Source of the DNA: Rapana venosa
Lineage: Eukaryota > Mollusca > Gastropoda > Neogastropoda > Muricidae
Assembly: GCA_028751875.1 (NCBI GenBank)
Contig: CM054141.1
Coordinates: 74,367,646 to 74,431,645 of the forward strand
Direction of reading: 5' to 3'
Length of the DNA stretch: 64,000 nucleotides
In this document: positions 40,546-51,840 of the stretch, in pieces
Layout of the letters: each line of letters starts with the position of its first letter
Position numbering within the stretch: position 1 is the first letter of the stretch
Translations under genes and position numbers: made by a program
The notes under the pieces: generated by a model
Databases searched by the model: none
Told to the model about the DNA's origin: nothing
Seen by the model: only the letters and a program-made list of their open reading frames with translations

Positions 40546-42690
40546 GGAAAGATTCAAGTCCCTTCAAGCTAGAGCCCAGAAGGATCTAGGTGAGATGCAA
40601 GATTCATGGTGGGACAATAAGGCCGAAGACGTTCAACTCTATGCTGATACCCACAACTCCAAGATGTTCTTCAGCTCTCTGAAAACCTTCTACGGCCCAA
40701 CACCCTCAGGATGTTCTCCCTTGTTGTCCTCGGATGGCAAAACCCTGATCAAGGACCAAGAAGGGCTCCTCAAGCGCTGGACCGAACATTTCAGCTCTCT
40801 TTTGAACAGACCTTCCCCTGTTGATCAAGATGCTCTCAATCAAATCCCCCAGCAACCACTCCTGGAAGACCTAGACGCTCCTCCTACTCTAGATGAAATC
40901 AAAAAGGCAATAAGCAAGACCAACACCGGCAGGGCTTCTGGAAAAGACAGCATTCCCGCTGAGATCTTCAAGGCAGCAGGCCCCAAAGCCCTGGAAACCT
41001 TCCATGACATCCTGCTACAGGTCTGGGAAGAAGAACAAATGTCTGCTGATTTCAAAGATGCGCTCATAGTTGTGCTGTACAAGAACAAAGGTAGTAAAGC
41101 AGACTACGGAAACTACAGGGGCATCTCTCATTCTGTCCATAGCAGGAAACTATTTGCAAGGGTTATCCTCAACAGACTGATAACCATCTCAGAACAGATC
41201 CTACCAGAGGCTCAGTGTGGCTTTAGGTCAGGGAGAAGCAATGTGGACATGATCTTTGCCATGAGACAAATTCAAGAAAAGTGCATAGAACAGAATAGGC
41301 CTCTTTACTCAGTCTTTACTGACCTTACCAAGGCTTTCGACACGGTCAACAGAGAAGCCCTGTAGACTGTCCTAGAACGAATTGGCTGCCCTCCCTATTC
41401 CTAAAGACCATCCAGCTCTTCCATACAGGCATGAGGGGGAAAGTTCTTGCAAGTGACAATATGACTGACCAATTCGAAATTACAAATGGCGTCAAACAAG
41501 GCTGTGTCCTGGCACCAGTCCTCTTCAATATCTTCTTCACCACCATGCTTTCCCGCGCCTGCAAGGATCTTGACACGGGAACATACCTAAAGTACCGCCT
41601 GGATGGCTCCCTTTTTGATCTACGTCGCCTGCAAGCCAAGACAAAAACCAGCACAGAACTCCTCCAGGAGGCGCTCTTCGCCGATGACTGCTCCTTGAAT
41701 GCTCACTCTGCAGCGGACCTGCAGTCAATGCTCCATCACTTCGCAGAAGCCTCAAAGCTTTTTGGACTGACAATAAGCATCAGGAAAACTGAAGTTCTTC
41801 ACCAGCCTGTCCCACAAACAAACACACTGTCTCCAAACATCACCATTGATGGTAACAGTCTGAAGAACACCAAGAACTTTAAATACCTTGGAAGTATCAT
41901 CTCTGCAGATGGCTCCATCGATCAGGAAATTGATTCACGAATCAGCAAAGCCAGCCAAGCTCTCGGTAGACTGAAAAACAAGGTACTAAACCAGCACAAT
42001 GTCCGGCTGTCAACAAAAATCAAAGTGTACAATGCCGTTGTGCTCTCCACCCTCCTCTACGGTTCGGAGACTTGGACACTCTACAGGAACCACATCAACA
42101 ACTTAGAGCAGTTCCACCAAAGGGCTCTCCGCAGCATACTTGGCACCCGGTGGCAAGACCCCATCACCAACATTGAGGTCCTCAACCGATCAAGCTCACA
42201 AAGCATAGAAAGCCTGCTTGTCAAAGCCCAACTGAGATGGGTCGCCATGTCATCCGCATGGAAGACCACCGAATGCCCAAACAACTGCTGTACGGCGAAC
42301 TTGCAAGTGGCAAAAGAAATCTCGGGAGGCCCAAAAAAGCGTTAGGACACGATGAAGGCAAACCTCCAGTTTGCACAGGTTACCCCCAAAGAACTCAAAG
42401 AACTGCCACCGAAAGGAACGCCTGGCGCAGGGCCGTCCATCCTGCCAGCAGAAACAGCGATATCAACGACAGGGAGAGGCTGACTATCAGAAGAGAGAGG
42501 AGACATAATCCAACCACCCCAACCACAACATTCCAGTGTCCCCACCGCAACAGACATTGTACATCCAGGATCGGATTGCACAACAGCCACATGCCGTCCA
42601 CAGAGGAGCTGCAGGATACATCGCCCTCTTCAGCAACGAAGGACTACCTGACCTACATAAAACACCACTGTTTTAGAATTATGTGAACTA
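40546..42690 (+). pseudogene. LINE-D reverse transcriptase with C-terminal finger
   Basis: Reads ERFKSLQARAQKDLGEMQDS, HNSKMFFSSLKTFYGPTPSG, RWTEHFSSLLNRPSPVD, SGKDSIPAEIFKAAG, YKNKGSKADYGNYRGIS, EAQCGFRSGRSNVDMIFAMR, VFTDLTKAFDTVNREAL, then a stop (41362). After a frame change: GVKQGCVLAPVLFNIFFTTM, LFDLRRLQAKTKT, EALFADDCSLNAHS (FADD 41677-41688), FKYLGSIISADGS, LLYGSETWTLYRNH. Then GRHVIRMEDHRMPKQLLYGE, LASGKRNLGRPKKA and a FQCPHRNRHCTSRIGLHNSH finger. Only two or three breaks, so the copy is young. The finger has lost part of its zinc ligands. Confidence 0.87.
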
Positions 42691-42925
42691 TGCAATCAAC
42701 ACAATCACAGTAGGCTAGCAAGCTCAGTGGTGCAGAACTGAGCGGTTTTACGGCATATACCATCTGGTCAGGGAGATTTATTAATGGTTATTGCCTTGAA
42801 GTGCTTACAGATAACTTTTTCACCAACAATCGATGCTATTCTCAAAAAGCAGAGATTGCCTCAGGTCATTTATTTCATCTGAAAATTTATGCTTCTAGAA
42901 GCGAGTGAAAATGTGTTTAAAATGA
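40546..42925 (+). mobile_element. Non-LTR retrotransposon LINE-D, 5'-truncated, inserted in the 80-bp array
   Basis: Plus strand, opposite to the TBC1D19-like gene. It starts inside the linker before the RT and ends after a C-terminal finger, with further non-coding sequence to about 42925. Units of the 80-bp array lie on both sides. It is distinct from RTE-A, -B and -C in sequence; its clade is not certain (homologues are usually annotated jockey-like). Confidence 0.85.
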
Positions 42926-43025
42926 GTCTGTAAGTTGTTATATACAGCACCCTATGTTAGTACTATTATGAGTACTACACAATCAAGAACACTGCAATAC
43001 TATCACTGTTGTTGTTATGTAATAA
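42926..43025 (+). repeat. Downstream unit of the 80-bp array
   Basis: TTATATACAGCACCCTATGT, TAGTACTATTATGAGTACTA, CACAATCAAGAACACTGCAA match the unit at 40028-40545 with more mutations. Confidence 0.82.
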
Positions 43026-43091
43026 CACCCCTGTTTTCTGTCAGCACTGAGGAGGAGGTGTGGTGTTGGATGCTATTGCTAGGGCACTTAC

Positions 43092-43207
43092 CTGGCAGGA
43101 TCTCCAAGGAGTCAAAGGCTAGAACTCTGTCCCACAGCAGCAGAACTTGGTCACTGGCTAGGAATCCACTGAAGGCTCTCATCAGCCACTTGAAGGCTAT
43201 CTTCAGT
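43092..43207 (-). CDS. TBC1D19: TBC1D19-like exon n-2 (116 bp)
   Basis: Acceptor TATCTCTCTATACAG before 43207; donor GTAAGTG after 43092. The first base completes the Pro codon, then LKIAFKWLMRAFSGFLASDQ, VLLLWDRVLAFDSLEILP, and a final G (phase 1). The LLLWDR motif is the best-conserved C-terminal TBC signature. Trinucleotide-rich repeats flank the exon on its upstream side. Confidence 0.93.
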
Positions 43208-43214
43208 CTGTATA

Positions 43215-43600
43215 GAGAGATATCATCACCACCATCATCAACATCACCACCATCTCCATCATTGCCATCTCCATCAACATCATACAAAGAAAAGAAAAAA
43301 GAAGAGGAAGAAGGAGAAGAAGAAGCAGCAGCTGTTAAAAGAGTATCTTAAGCCTGTGTAGGGATATCATCATCATCATGACTGATTATCATCATCACCA
43401 CAATCCACATAAAAGCTATTTTCAGTGTTTAGTCCTCCTCCTCACTATCTTAATCATCATCATTGTCATCATTCTTCATTCATCATCATCATCACTATCT
43501 TCATCAACATCATTGTCATCACGATCTTCATCACCATCATCCCTATCTTCATCATCATCAGTGGCAGCATTTTCTTCATCAGCCACTTTAAGACAATCTA
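43215..43600. repeat. ATC/ACC trinucleotide-rich repeat in an intron
   Basis: CATCACCACCATCATCAACA-type sequence at 43220-43280, a GAAGAA-rich stretch at 43285-43330, and TCATCATCATCACTATCTTC-type units at 43365-43580. Confidence 0.9.
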
Positions 43601-43639
43601 CAGACACATGGCATCATCACCTTTCAATTGAAAGCCATT

Positions 43640-43790
43640 TCAAACCTGTACACGCCCGTTTTAGGGGATTTTACCCTAGAGTTAACATTGGTACCCACTC
43701 CATTCCCCAAAAGCCCTCCAGGTGAGACGATAAACTGAGGCCCCAGGTGCAAATGCATGCAGAACATCTTGTGCTGCCTGTATCATAATT
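43640..43790 (+). mobile_element. SINE-3 internal fragment
   Basis: CCTAGAGTTAACATTGGTAC, GTGAGACGATAAACTGAGGC and GCATGCAGAACATCTTGTGC follow SINE-3. Head and 3' end are missing. Confidence 0.7.
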
Positions 43791-44615
43791 TTTGTTAAAG
43801 CTAAAGCCTTTGAGCACATCATATATCGGCTTAATTTCTCCTTGACTAGAATGACAGCAGTCCCCCTCAGCTGAAGGCTGTGGACCCTTCAGAAGTCTGT
43901 CAGTGTGGATGTACACAGTCAGCTCTACTGGGCACTGCCATGGCTTGTGTTTTTGTTGTGCTTTTTACATAAGACACTGTGGCCTGGTTATTGATACGCG
44001 CAAGTGTTGTGTGTGCTGGTCTGCGTGTCCTAGAAAGCATGCAGCTTTCCACCCCGGACAAAAAACCCAATGGCACACTCCTGCATTCAGCAACCAGCCA
44101 CAGCCTGGCGTGCTGGCCATGCCTGGTTAAGAAATGGATTACAAAGGATTAAACATTCCTACCCTAATTTTCCATTCCATCACAAAATAATCCAATAAAT
44201 AATGTACCATAACACTTCCATCACAGCACACACACATTTGTCACAAAACCGCCTTTCTGTCCTTGATCTTGACGACATTAAAAACCCAAACACACACAGC
44301 TGTCCCACTGACAAAAACAGAAGAGCGAGCACAAGCACGCACGCGAATGCACGCACCCCCCCCCCCCCCCCCCCACCTTTCACTCCCTTATCTTTTTGAT
44401 GACGTAAAACTCCATCACCACAAATACAACACAATGAAACCACTCTGGCCTGTGTTCACTCAAAGAATGGATTTGTACCTCCTTTCTTGGGGTACACATA
44501 CACACATGTGCATGTGCACACACTAACACATGCACATGTATGTTCACACACACACAGACACAGACAGACGCACACACACATACACACACGACAGTATTTA
44601 CAAAACCGCATAATA
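43791..44615. other. Intronic stretch, no element recognised; C tract and CA-rich sequence
   Basis: Holds a C run at 44356-44374 and CA-rich sequence at 44500-44595. No other signal was seen. Confidence 0.45.
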
Positions 44616-44710
44616 ATAGTAATAATAATAATAATAATGTATGGAATTTATATAGCGCTGAATCTTATAAAGCAACAAATCAAAGCGCTCAGATGACTTT
44701 TAAAATTTTA
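44616..44710 (-). mobile_element. LINE-G family 3' terminus
   Basis: AAT repeat (44618-44638) and GGAATTTATATAGCGCTGAA, the reverse of the LINE-G 3' end. Only about 80 bp is present. Confidence 0.8.
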
Positions 44711-44715
44711 TTTAT

Positions 44716-44965
44716 GCATGTGTATGCGGTTTAAAAAAAAATTGTCATCTGTTCCTACCGGCACACAATGGCCTACTCTTTTGAACAGCGGAACAGGATT
44801 TAACATGTGCACAAGATGTTCTGCATGCATTAGCACATGGGGCTTCAGTTTATAGTCTCATCCGAAGGACTATCCGAAAGGCATACACATGGAGACTGGA
44901 TGTAAAAAAACCACATAAGAGCTTATTCCATTATCCGCAATATAAAAGAATAAAATAAAATAAAA
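44716..44965. mobile_element. SINE-3 copy with inverted 5' segment
   Basis: 44723-44872 is SINE-3 body in minus orientation (from CGCATAC back to CATCCGAAGGAC). 44880-44965 is the SINE-3 3' end in plus orientation (GGCATACACATGGAGACTGG, then GCTTATTCCATTATCC and an AAAATAAAATAAAA tail). The two parts meet at about 44875 and make a 5'-inverted copy. Confidence 0.82.
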
Positions 44966-45067
44966 CACACACACCAAATCCTAGCTTACAAAAACAGGCA
45001 GTGAGTACACAGCCTGGATGAAAATCACATGCACAATGAAAAGAATGAAAATATGTATACATGTCAA

Positions 45068-45418
45068 TGGGTAGGATAGCCTAGTGGTTAGAACATTGCA
45101 CTCGCAATCTGACAACTCGGGTTCGATTCCCGTTCAAGGGGATATTTTCCTCTGGAGTTAACATCAGTGCAGACTCCACTCTCCCCAAAAGACCTTCGGA
45201 TGAGACTATAAACCGAGGCCCCATGTGCGAACGCACACAGAACATCTTGCGCGCATTTTAAATCCTGTTCCGCTTTTCGTACGAGTAGGCCATTGTGTGC
45301 CGGTGGGAACAGATGACAGAATTTAATAAAACCGCATACACACGGGGACTGGATGTAAAAAAGCACATAAGTGCTTATTCCATTATCCTCAATGTAAAAT
45401 AAAAAACAAAAAAACCCC
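45068..45418 (+). mobile_element. tRNA-derived SINE-3, best-preserved copy
   Basis: Box A TAGCCTAGTGG (45078-45088) and box B GGTTCGATTCC (about 45119-45129) are intact. The body has CTCTGGAGTTAACATCAGTG, GATGAGACTATAAACCGAGG, GAGTAGGCCATTGTGTGCCG and ends with GTGCTTATTCCATTATCC and an A-rich tail. About 345 bp. This is the reference for the other SINE-3 pieces. Confidence 0.92.
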
Positions 45419-45584
45419 CAAAACAGTGAAGAACATTGTGGCAATTGTACAACTACACAGCCAGCCACACAGTGCACAAAGAGCATGCTAGTTTCAAAGC
45501 AAGTCTGGAACCAAGTCAGTACACAACTACTAGGGGGTCAACAAACTGGATAGGCCTACTGCACACAACAGCACAGGTGACTAC

Positions 45585-47602
45585 CATACTAAAAACAGTA
45601 CTGTATCTAGACACACACATACTAGAACAGTACTGTATCTAGACACACACATACTAAAACAGTACTGTATCTAGACACACACATACTAAAACTGTACTGT
45701 ATCTAGACACACATACTAAAACAGTACTGTATCTAGACACACACTACTAAAAACAGTACTGTATCTAGACACACACATACTAAAAACAGTACTGTATCTA
45801 GACACACACATACTAAAAACAGTACTGTATCTAGACACACACATACTAAAACAGTACTGTATCTAGACACACACATACTAAAACAGTACTGTATCTAGAC
45901 ACACACATACTAAAACAGTACTGTATCTAGACACACACATACTAAAACAAATCACAGTAATCCAAAGAGCACAAACAGCACAGGTGACTACCATTTCAAA
46001 AAGCACAGTACTGTATCTAGACACACACATACTAAAAACAGTACTGTATCTAGACACACACATACTAAAAACAGTACTGTATCTAGACACACACATACTA
46101 AAAACAGTACTGTATCTAGACACACACATACTAAAACAAATCACAGTAATCCAAAGAGCACAAACAGCACAGGTGACTACCATTTCAAAAAGCACAGTAC
46201 TGTATCTAGACACACACATACTAAAACAGTACTGTATCTAGACACACACATACTAAAACAGTACTGTATCTAGACACACACATACTAAAACAGTACTGTA
46301 TCTAGACACACACATACTAAAACAAATCACAGTAATCTAAAGAGCACAAACAGCACAGGTGACTACCGTTTCAAAAAGCACAGTACTGTATCTAGACACA
46401 CACATACTAAAACAAATCACAGTAATCTAAAGAGCACAAACAGCACAGGTGACTACCGTTTCAAAAAGCACAGTACTGTATCTAGACACACACATACTAA
46501 AACAAATCACAGTAATCTAAAGAGCACAAACAGCACAGGTGACTACCGTTTCAAAAAGCACAGTACTGTATCTAGACACACACATACTAAAACAGTACTG
46601 TATCTAGACACACACATACTAAAAACAGTACTGTATCTAGACACACACATACTAAAAACAGTACTGTATCTAGACACACACATACTAAAACAAATCACAG
46701 TAATCTAAAGAGCACAAACAGCACAGGTGACTACCGTTTCAAAAAGCACAGTACTGTATCTAGACACACACATACTAAAAACAGTACTGTATCTAGACAC
46801 ACACATACTAAAAACAGTACTGTATCTAGACACACACATACTAAAACAGTACTGTATCTAGACACACACATACTAAAAACAGTACTGTATCTAGACACAC
46901 ACATACTAAAAACAGTACTGTATCTAGACACACACATACTAAAACAGTACTGTATCTAGACACACACATACTAAAAACAGTACTGTATCTAGACACACAC
47001 ATACTAAAAACAGTACTGATATCAGACACACACATACTAAAAACAGTACTGTACCTAGACCACACATACTAAAAACAGTACTGTATCTAGACACACACAT
47101 ACTAAAACAGTACTGTATCTAGACACACACATACTAAAAACAGTACTGTATCTAGACACACACATACTAAAAACAGTACTGTATCTAGACACACACATAC
47201 AAAACCAGTACTGTATCTAGACACACACATACTAAAACAGTACTGTATCTAGACACACACATACTAAAACAGTACTGTATCTAGACACACACATACTAAA
47301 AACAGTACTGTATCTAGACACACACATACTAAAAACAGTACTGTATCTAGACACACACATACTAAAACAGTACTGTATCTAGACACACACATACTAAAAC
47401 AGTACTGTATCTAGACACACACATACTAAAAACAGTACTGTATCTAGACACACACATACTAAAACAGTACTGTATCTAGACACACACATACTAAAAACAG
47501 TACTGTATCTAGACACACACATACTAAAAACAGTACTGTATCTAGACACACACATACTAAAAACAGTACTGTATCTAGACACACACATACTAAAACAAAT
47601 CA
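45585..47602. repeat. 31-32-bp minisatellite with higher-order units
   Basis: Basic unit: ACAGTACTGTATCTAGACAC, ACACATACTAAA with three, four or five A. About 55 copies. From 45950 to 46745 a longer unit appears (ACAAATCACAGTAATCYAAA, GAGCACAAACAGCACAGGTG, ACTACC), five to six times, spaced by one to five basic units. Each basic unit contains TAGA and AGTACT palindromes. Confidence 0.93.
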
Positions 47603-47614
47603 CAGTAAGCCAAC

Positions 47615-49712
47615 GAGCCTGCCCACCAAGGTGTAGAAGACAGCACAACTTTGAGGCATGAGCCTCTGTCAACATGGAGACCAAGGTGTAGAAGATAGCA
47701 CAACTTTGAGGCATGAGCCTCTGTCAACACGGAGACCAAGGTGTAGAAGATAGCACAAACTTTGAGGCATGAGCCTCTGTCAACAGGAGACCAAGGTGTA
47801 GAAGATAGCAAAACTTTGAGCATGAGCCTCTGTCAACACGGAGACCAAGGTGTAGAAGACAGCACAACTTTGAGGCATGAGCCTCTGTCAACACGGAGAC
47901 CAAGGTGTAGAAGACAGCACAACTTTGAGGCATGAGCCTCTGTCAACACGGAGACCAAGGTGTAGAAGACAGCACAACTTTGAGGCATGAGCCTCTGTCA
48001 ACACGGAGACCAAGGTGTAGAAGACAGCACAACTTTGAGGCATGAGCCTCTGTCAACACGGAGACCAAGGTTGTAGAAGAAGCACAACTTTGAGGCATGA
48101 GCCTCTGTCAACACGGAGACCAAGGTGAGAAGACAGCACAACTTTGAGGCATGAGCCTCTGTCAACACGGAGACCAGGTGTAGAAGACAGCACAACTTTG
48201 AGGCATGAGCCTCTGTCAACACGAGCCAGGTGTAAAGACAGCACAACTTTGAGGCATGAGCCTCTGTCAACACGGAGACCAAGGTGTAGAAGACAGCACA
48301 ACTTTGAGGCATGAGCCTCTGTCAACACGGAGACCAAGGTGTAGAAGACAGCACAACTTTGAGGCATGAGCCTCTGTCAACACGGAGACCAAGGTGTAGA
48401 AGACAGCACAACTTTGAGGCATGAGCCTCTGTCAACACGGAGACCAAGGTGTAGAAAAACAGCACAACTTTGAGGCATGGCCTCTGTCAACACGGAGACC
48501 AAGGTGTAGAAGACAGCACAACTTTGAGGCATGAGCCTCTGTCAACACGGAGACCAAGGTGTAGAAGACAGCACAACTTTGAGGCATGAGCCTCTGTCAA
48601 CACGGAGACCAAGGTGTAGAAGACAGCACAACTTTGAGGCATGAGCCTCTGTCAACACGGAGACCAAGGTGTAGAAGACAGCCACAACTTGAGGCATGAG
48701 CCTCTGTCACATGGAGACCAAGGTGTAGAAGACAGCATAACTTTGAGCATGAGCCTCTGTCAAACATGGAGACCAAGGTGTAGAAGACAGCACAACTTTG
48801 AGGCATGAGCCTCTGTCAACATGGAGACCAAGGTGTAGAAGACAGCACAACTTTGAGGCATGAGCCTCTGTCAACATGGAGACCAAGGTGTAGAAGATAG
48901 CACAACTTTGAGGCATGAGCCTCTGTCAACATGGAGACCAAGGTGTAGAAGATAGCACAACTTTGAGGCATGAGCCTCTGTCAACATGGAGACCAAGGTG
49001 TAGAAGATAGCACAACTTTGAGGCATGAGCCTCTGTCAACATGGAGACCAAGGTGTAGAAGACAGCACAACTTTGAGGCATGAGCCTCTGTCAACATGGA
49101 GACCAAGGTGTAGAAGATAGCACAACTTTGAGGCATGAGCCTCTGTCAACATGGAGACAAGTGTAGAAGACAGCACAACTTTGAGGCATGAGCCTCTGTC
49201 AACACGGAGACCAAGGTGTAGAAGATAGCACAACTTTGAGGCATGAGCCTCTGTCAACATGGAGACCAAGGTGTAGAAGATAGCACAACTTTGAGGCATG
49301 AGCCTCTGTCAACATGGAGACCAAGGTGTAGAAGATAGCACAACTTTGAGCATGAGCCTCTGTCAACATGGAGACCAAGGTGTAGAAGATAGCACAACTT
49401 TGAGGCATGAGCCTCTGTCAACAATGGAGACCAAGGTGTAGAAGATGCACAACTTTGAGGCATGAGCTCTGTCAACATGGAGACCAAGGTGTAGAAGACA
49501 GCACAACTTTGAGGCATGAGCCTCTGTCAACATGGAGACCAAGGTGTAGAAGACAGCACAACTTTGAGGCATGAGCCTCTGTCAACATGGAGACCAAGGT
49601 GTAGAAGATAGCACAACTTTGAGGCATGAGCCTCTGTCAACATGGAGACCAAGGTGTAGAAGACAGCACAACTTTGAGGCATGAGCCTCTGTCAACACGG
49701 AGACCAAGGAAC
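47615..49712. repeat. 55-bp minisatellite, about 38 copies
   Basis: Unit: CAAGGTGTAGAAGACAGCAC, AACTTTGAGGCATGAGCCTC, TGTCAACACGGAGAC. Two single-base variants mark blocks: CACGG dominates at 47830-48700 and CATGG dominates at 48710-49690, with GATAGC and GACAGC variants. Single-base deletions cluster at 48060-48240. GAGGCATGAGCCTC is a near-palindrome in each unit. Confidence 0.94.
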
Positions 49713-49833
49713 AGGGCCTAGCCCCTCAGATGAAGTGCACTGCCGCCTGGTTGGTGCCAGGTCAAAATGAGCTTGGGTTTCTTGATAGCTCTCTGGTCTT
49801 AAGGTGCCACTTTACTGCTGAGTCGGACATCCG

Positions 49834-49904
<71 letters not shown>
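49834..49904. repeat. CA microsatellite abutting an exon donor
   Basis: About 35 CA units end 8 bases from the donor of the 92-bp TBC1D19 exon. Confidence 0.95.
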
Positions 49905-49906
<2 letters not shown>

Positions 49907-49912
49907 ACTCAC

Positions 49913-50004
49913 GGCTGACAGCCAACAGACTTGAGGTGGTAGAACAGTTCTGGTTCATGAGTCTGCAGCAGTGTTTCAAATAACAGGCTGAGCGCCACAA
50001 TGCC
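49913..50004 (-). CDS. TBC1D19: TBC1D19-like exon n-3 (92 bp)
   Basis: Acceptor TGTATGTTTGCAG before 50004; donor GTGAGT after 49913. Reads GIVALSLLFETLLQTHEP, ELFYHLKSVGCQ plus the first two bases of a Pro codon (phase 2). LFETLLQTHEPELFYHL is a conserved helix pair of the TBC domain. The donor is followed within about 8 bases by a 70-bp TG microsatellite. Confidence 0.92.
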
Positions 50005-50069
50005 CTGCAAACATACACACACATCAGGGTTATCATGACAGGCTATACCATCAACTTTACAATATAGTA

Positions 50070-50296
50070 TAAGTATGTTCTTTCGAGCCAGAAGGCCCAT
50101 AGAGCCGGAGCTTATCCCGGTTTCTGTAGCGTTAAGCGAACAGATGGTTTTTCACCACCCCTGTGACAGGACGCTAGTCTGTCGCCAGATACTTCCCCAG
50201 CAGAGCTGGTACCCACTTGTACACCTGGGTGGAGTGAGGAAAATAGGAGTAAAGTGTCTTTCCCAAGGACACAACACCGAGCCGAGCGGGGATACA
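50070..50296 (-). mobile_element. SINE-1 copy, 5'-truncated
   Basis: Matches 6700-6929 in reverse (CGAGCCAGAAGGCCCATAG, CCACTTGTACACCTGGGTGG). The tRNA-like head is lost just after the box B end, so this copy has no promoter. A perfect 13-bp duplication ttacaatatagta lies at 50057-50069 and 50297-50309. Confidence 0.93.
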
Positions 50297-50309
50297 TTAC
50301 AATATAGTA

Positions 50310-50855
50310 CAGAGAATTAAGTCCTCTCTGCTACAAATGTCTCCACAACATAGCACCCTCCTACCTCTGTCAATGTCTTCACCTGTACACTCACTTTTGT
50401 TCCCTTCACTCTGCTGCAGACACCATGTGCTTACAAATGCTTAGGCTCCAACAATTCCCTGCTGACTGTCACTCTTTCTTTATTTCTGGTCAACTGATTT
50501 GGAATTGCCTCCCCTATCCCTCTGCCAAAGGCCTACTTATGACACTTAAAACCTAGCCTCAAGACAACCACCTATAATTCTATTCCCTGCCGTTTCATCT
50601 CATAATTATCTGTCCCTGCCTTCAACTGCCGAGATCCCCATTACCCTGCCAAAATGTATTACTTTCATGTGTTTGTGTATGTGTGTGTGTGTATGTGTAT
50701 GAGAGTGTAAGTGTGTGTGTATGTGTGTGGGTGTAAATTTGAATTTGTAAAAACTGAGATTGTTTGAATATGTAAGAATAGGCTGAATGCAAGTGCTTTA
50801 AAAAAAAAAAAGATATTGCGCCATACAAACTCCATATATCATTATCATTATTATA
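50310..50855 (+). mobile_element. CR1/L2-like LINE 3' fragment (LINE-G family)
   Basis: YRELSPLCYKCLHNIAPSYL and following residues, TG-rich UTR (50665-50735), then GATATTGCGCCATACAAACT and an ATT-type tail (50838-50855). It is clearly diverged. SINE-1 is inserted at its 5' side. Confidence 0.8.
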
Positions 50856-50865
50856 ACTAAACACA

Positions 50866-51840
50866 CATGCAAATCAAACACAGACAAGAACACACTAAAC
50901 ACTCACATGCACATCAGAGAAGAACACATCAAACACACACATCAGAGAAGAACACACTAAACACACACATCAGAGAAAGAACACATCAAACACACACATC
51001 GGAGAAGAACACATCAAACACACACATCAGAGAAGAACACATCAAACACACACATCAGAGAAGAACACATCAAACACACACATCAGAGAAGAACACATGA
51101 AACACACACATCAGAGAAGAACACATGAAACACACACATCAGAGAAGAACACATCAAACACACACATCAGAGAAGAACACATCAAATACACACATCAGAG
51201 AGAACACATCAAACACACACACACATGCACATCAGAGAAGACACATCAAACACACACATGCACATCAGAGAAGAACACATCAAACACACAGACACATGCG
51301 CATCAGAGAAGAACACATCAAACACACACATCAGAGAAGAACACATCAAATACACACATCAGAGAAGAACACATCAAACACACACACACATGCACATCAG
51401 AGAAGAACACATCAAACACACACATGCACATCATAGAAGAACACATCAAAACACACAGACACATGTGCATCAGAGAAGAACACATCAAACACACACATCA
51501 GAAAAGAACACATCAAACACACACATACACATCAGAGAAGAACACATCAAACACACACACAACACACATGCACACCAGAGAAGAACACATCAAACACACA
51601 CATCAGAGAAGAACACATCAAAACAAACACATCAGAGAAGAACACATCAAACACACACACCACCAGAGAAGAACACATCAAACACACACACACACACACA
51701 CCAGAGAAGAACACATCAAACCACACACACACCAGAGAATGAACACATCAAACACACACATCAGAGAAGAACACATCAAACACACACATCAGAGAAGAAC
51801 ACATCAAACACACACATCGGAGAAGAACACACCAAACACA
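50866..51840. repeat. 28-bp satellite, first half of a 2.4-kb array
   Basis: Unit: ACACATCAGAGAAGAACACA, TCAAACAC, about 34 copies with CA-length variation and occasional ATGCAC insertions. Long Thr/His frames through it are artefacts. Confidence 0.93.

Noticed and set aside
45078..45130. tRNA gene candidate
   Set aside because: Head of SINE-3; the same body follows similar heads at 20260 and 28100.
45585..49712. Array resembling a CRISPR locus at first sight
   Set aside because: Units are contiguous tandem copies without unique spacers, in an intron of a eukaryotic gene.
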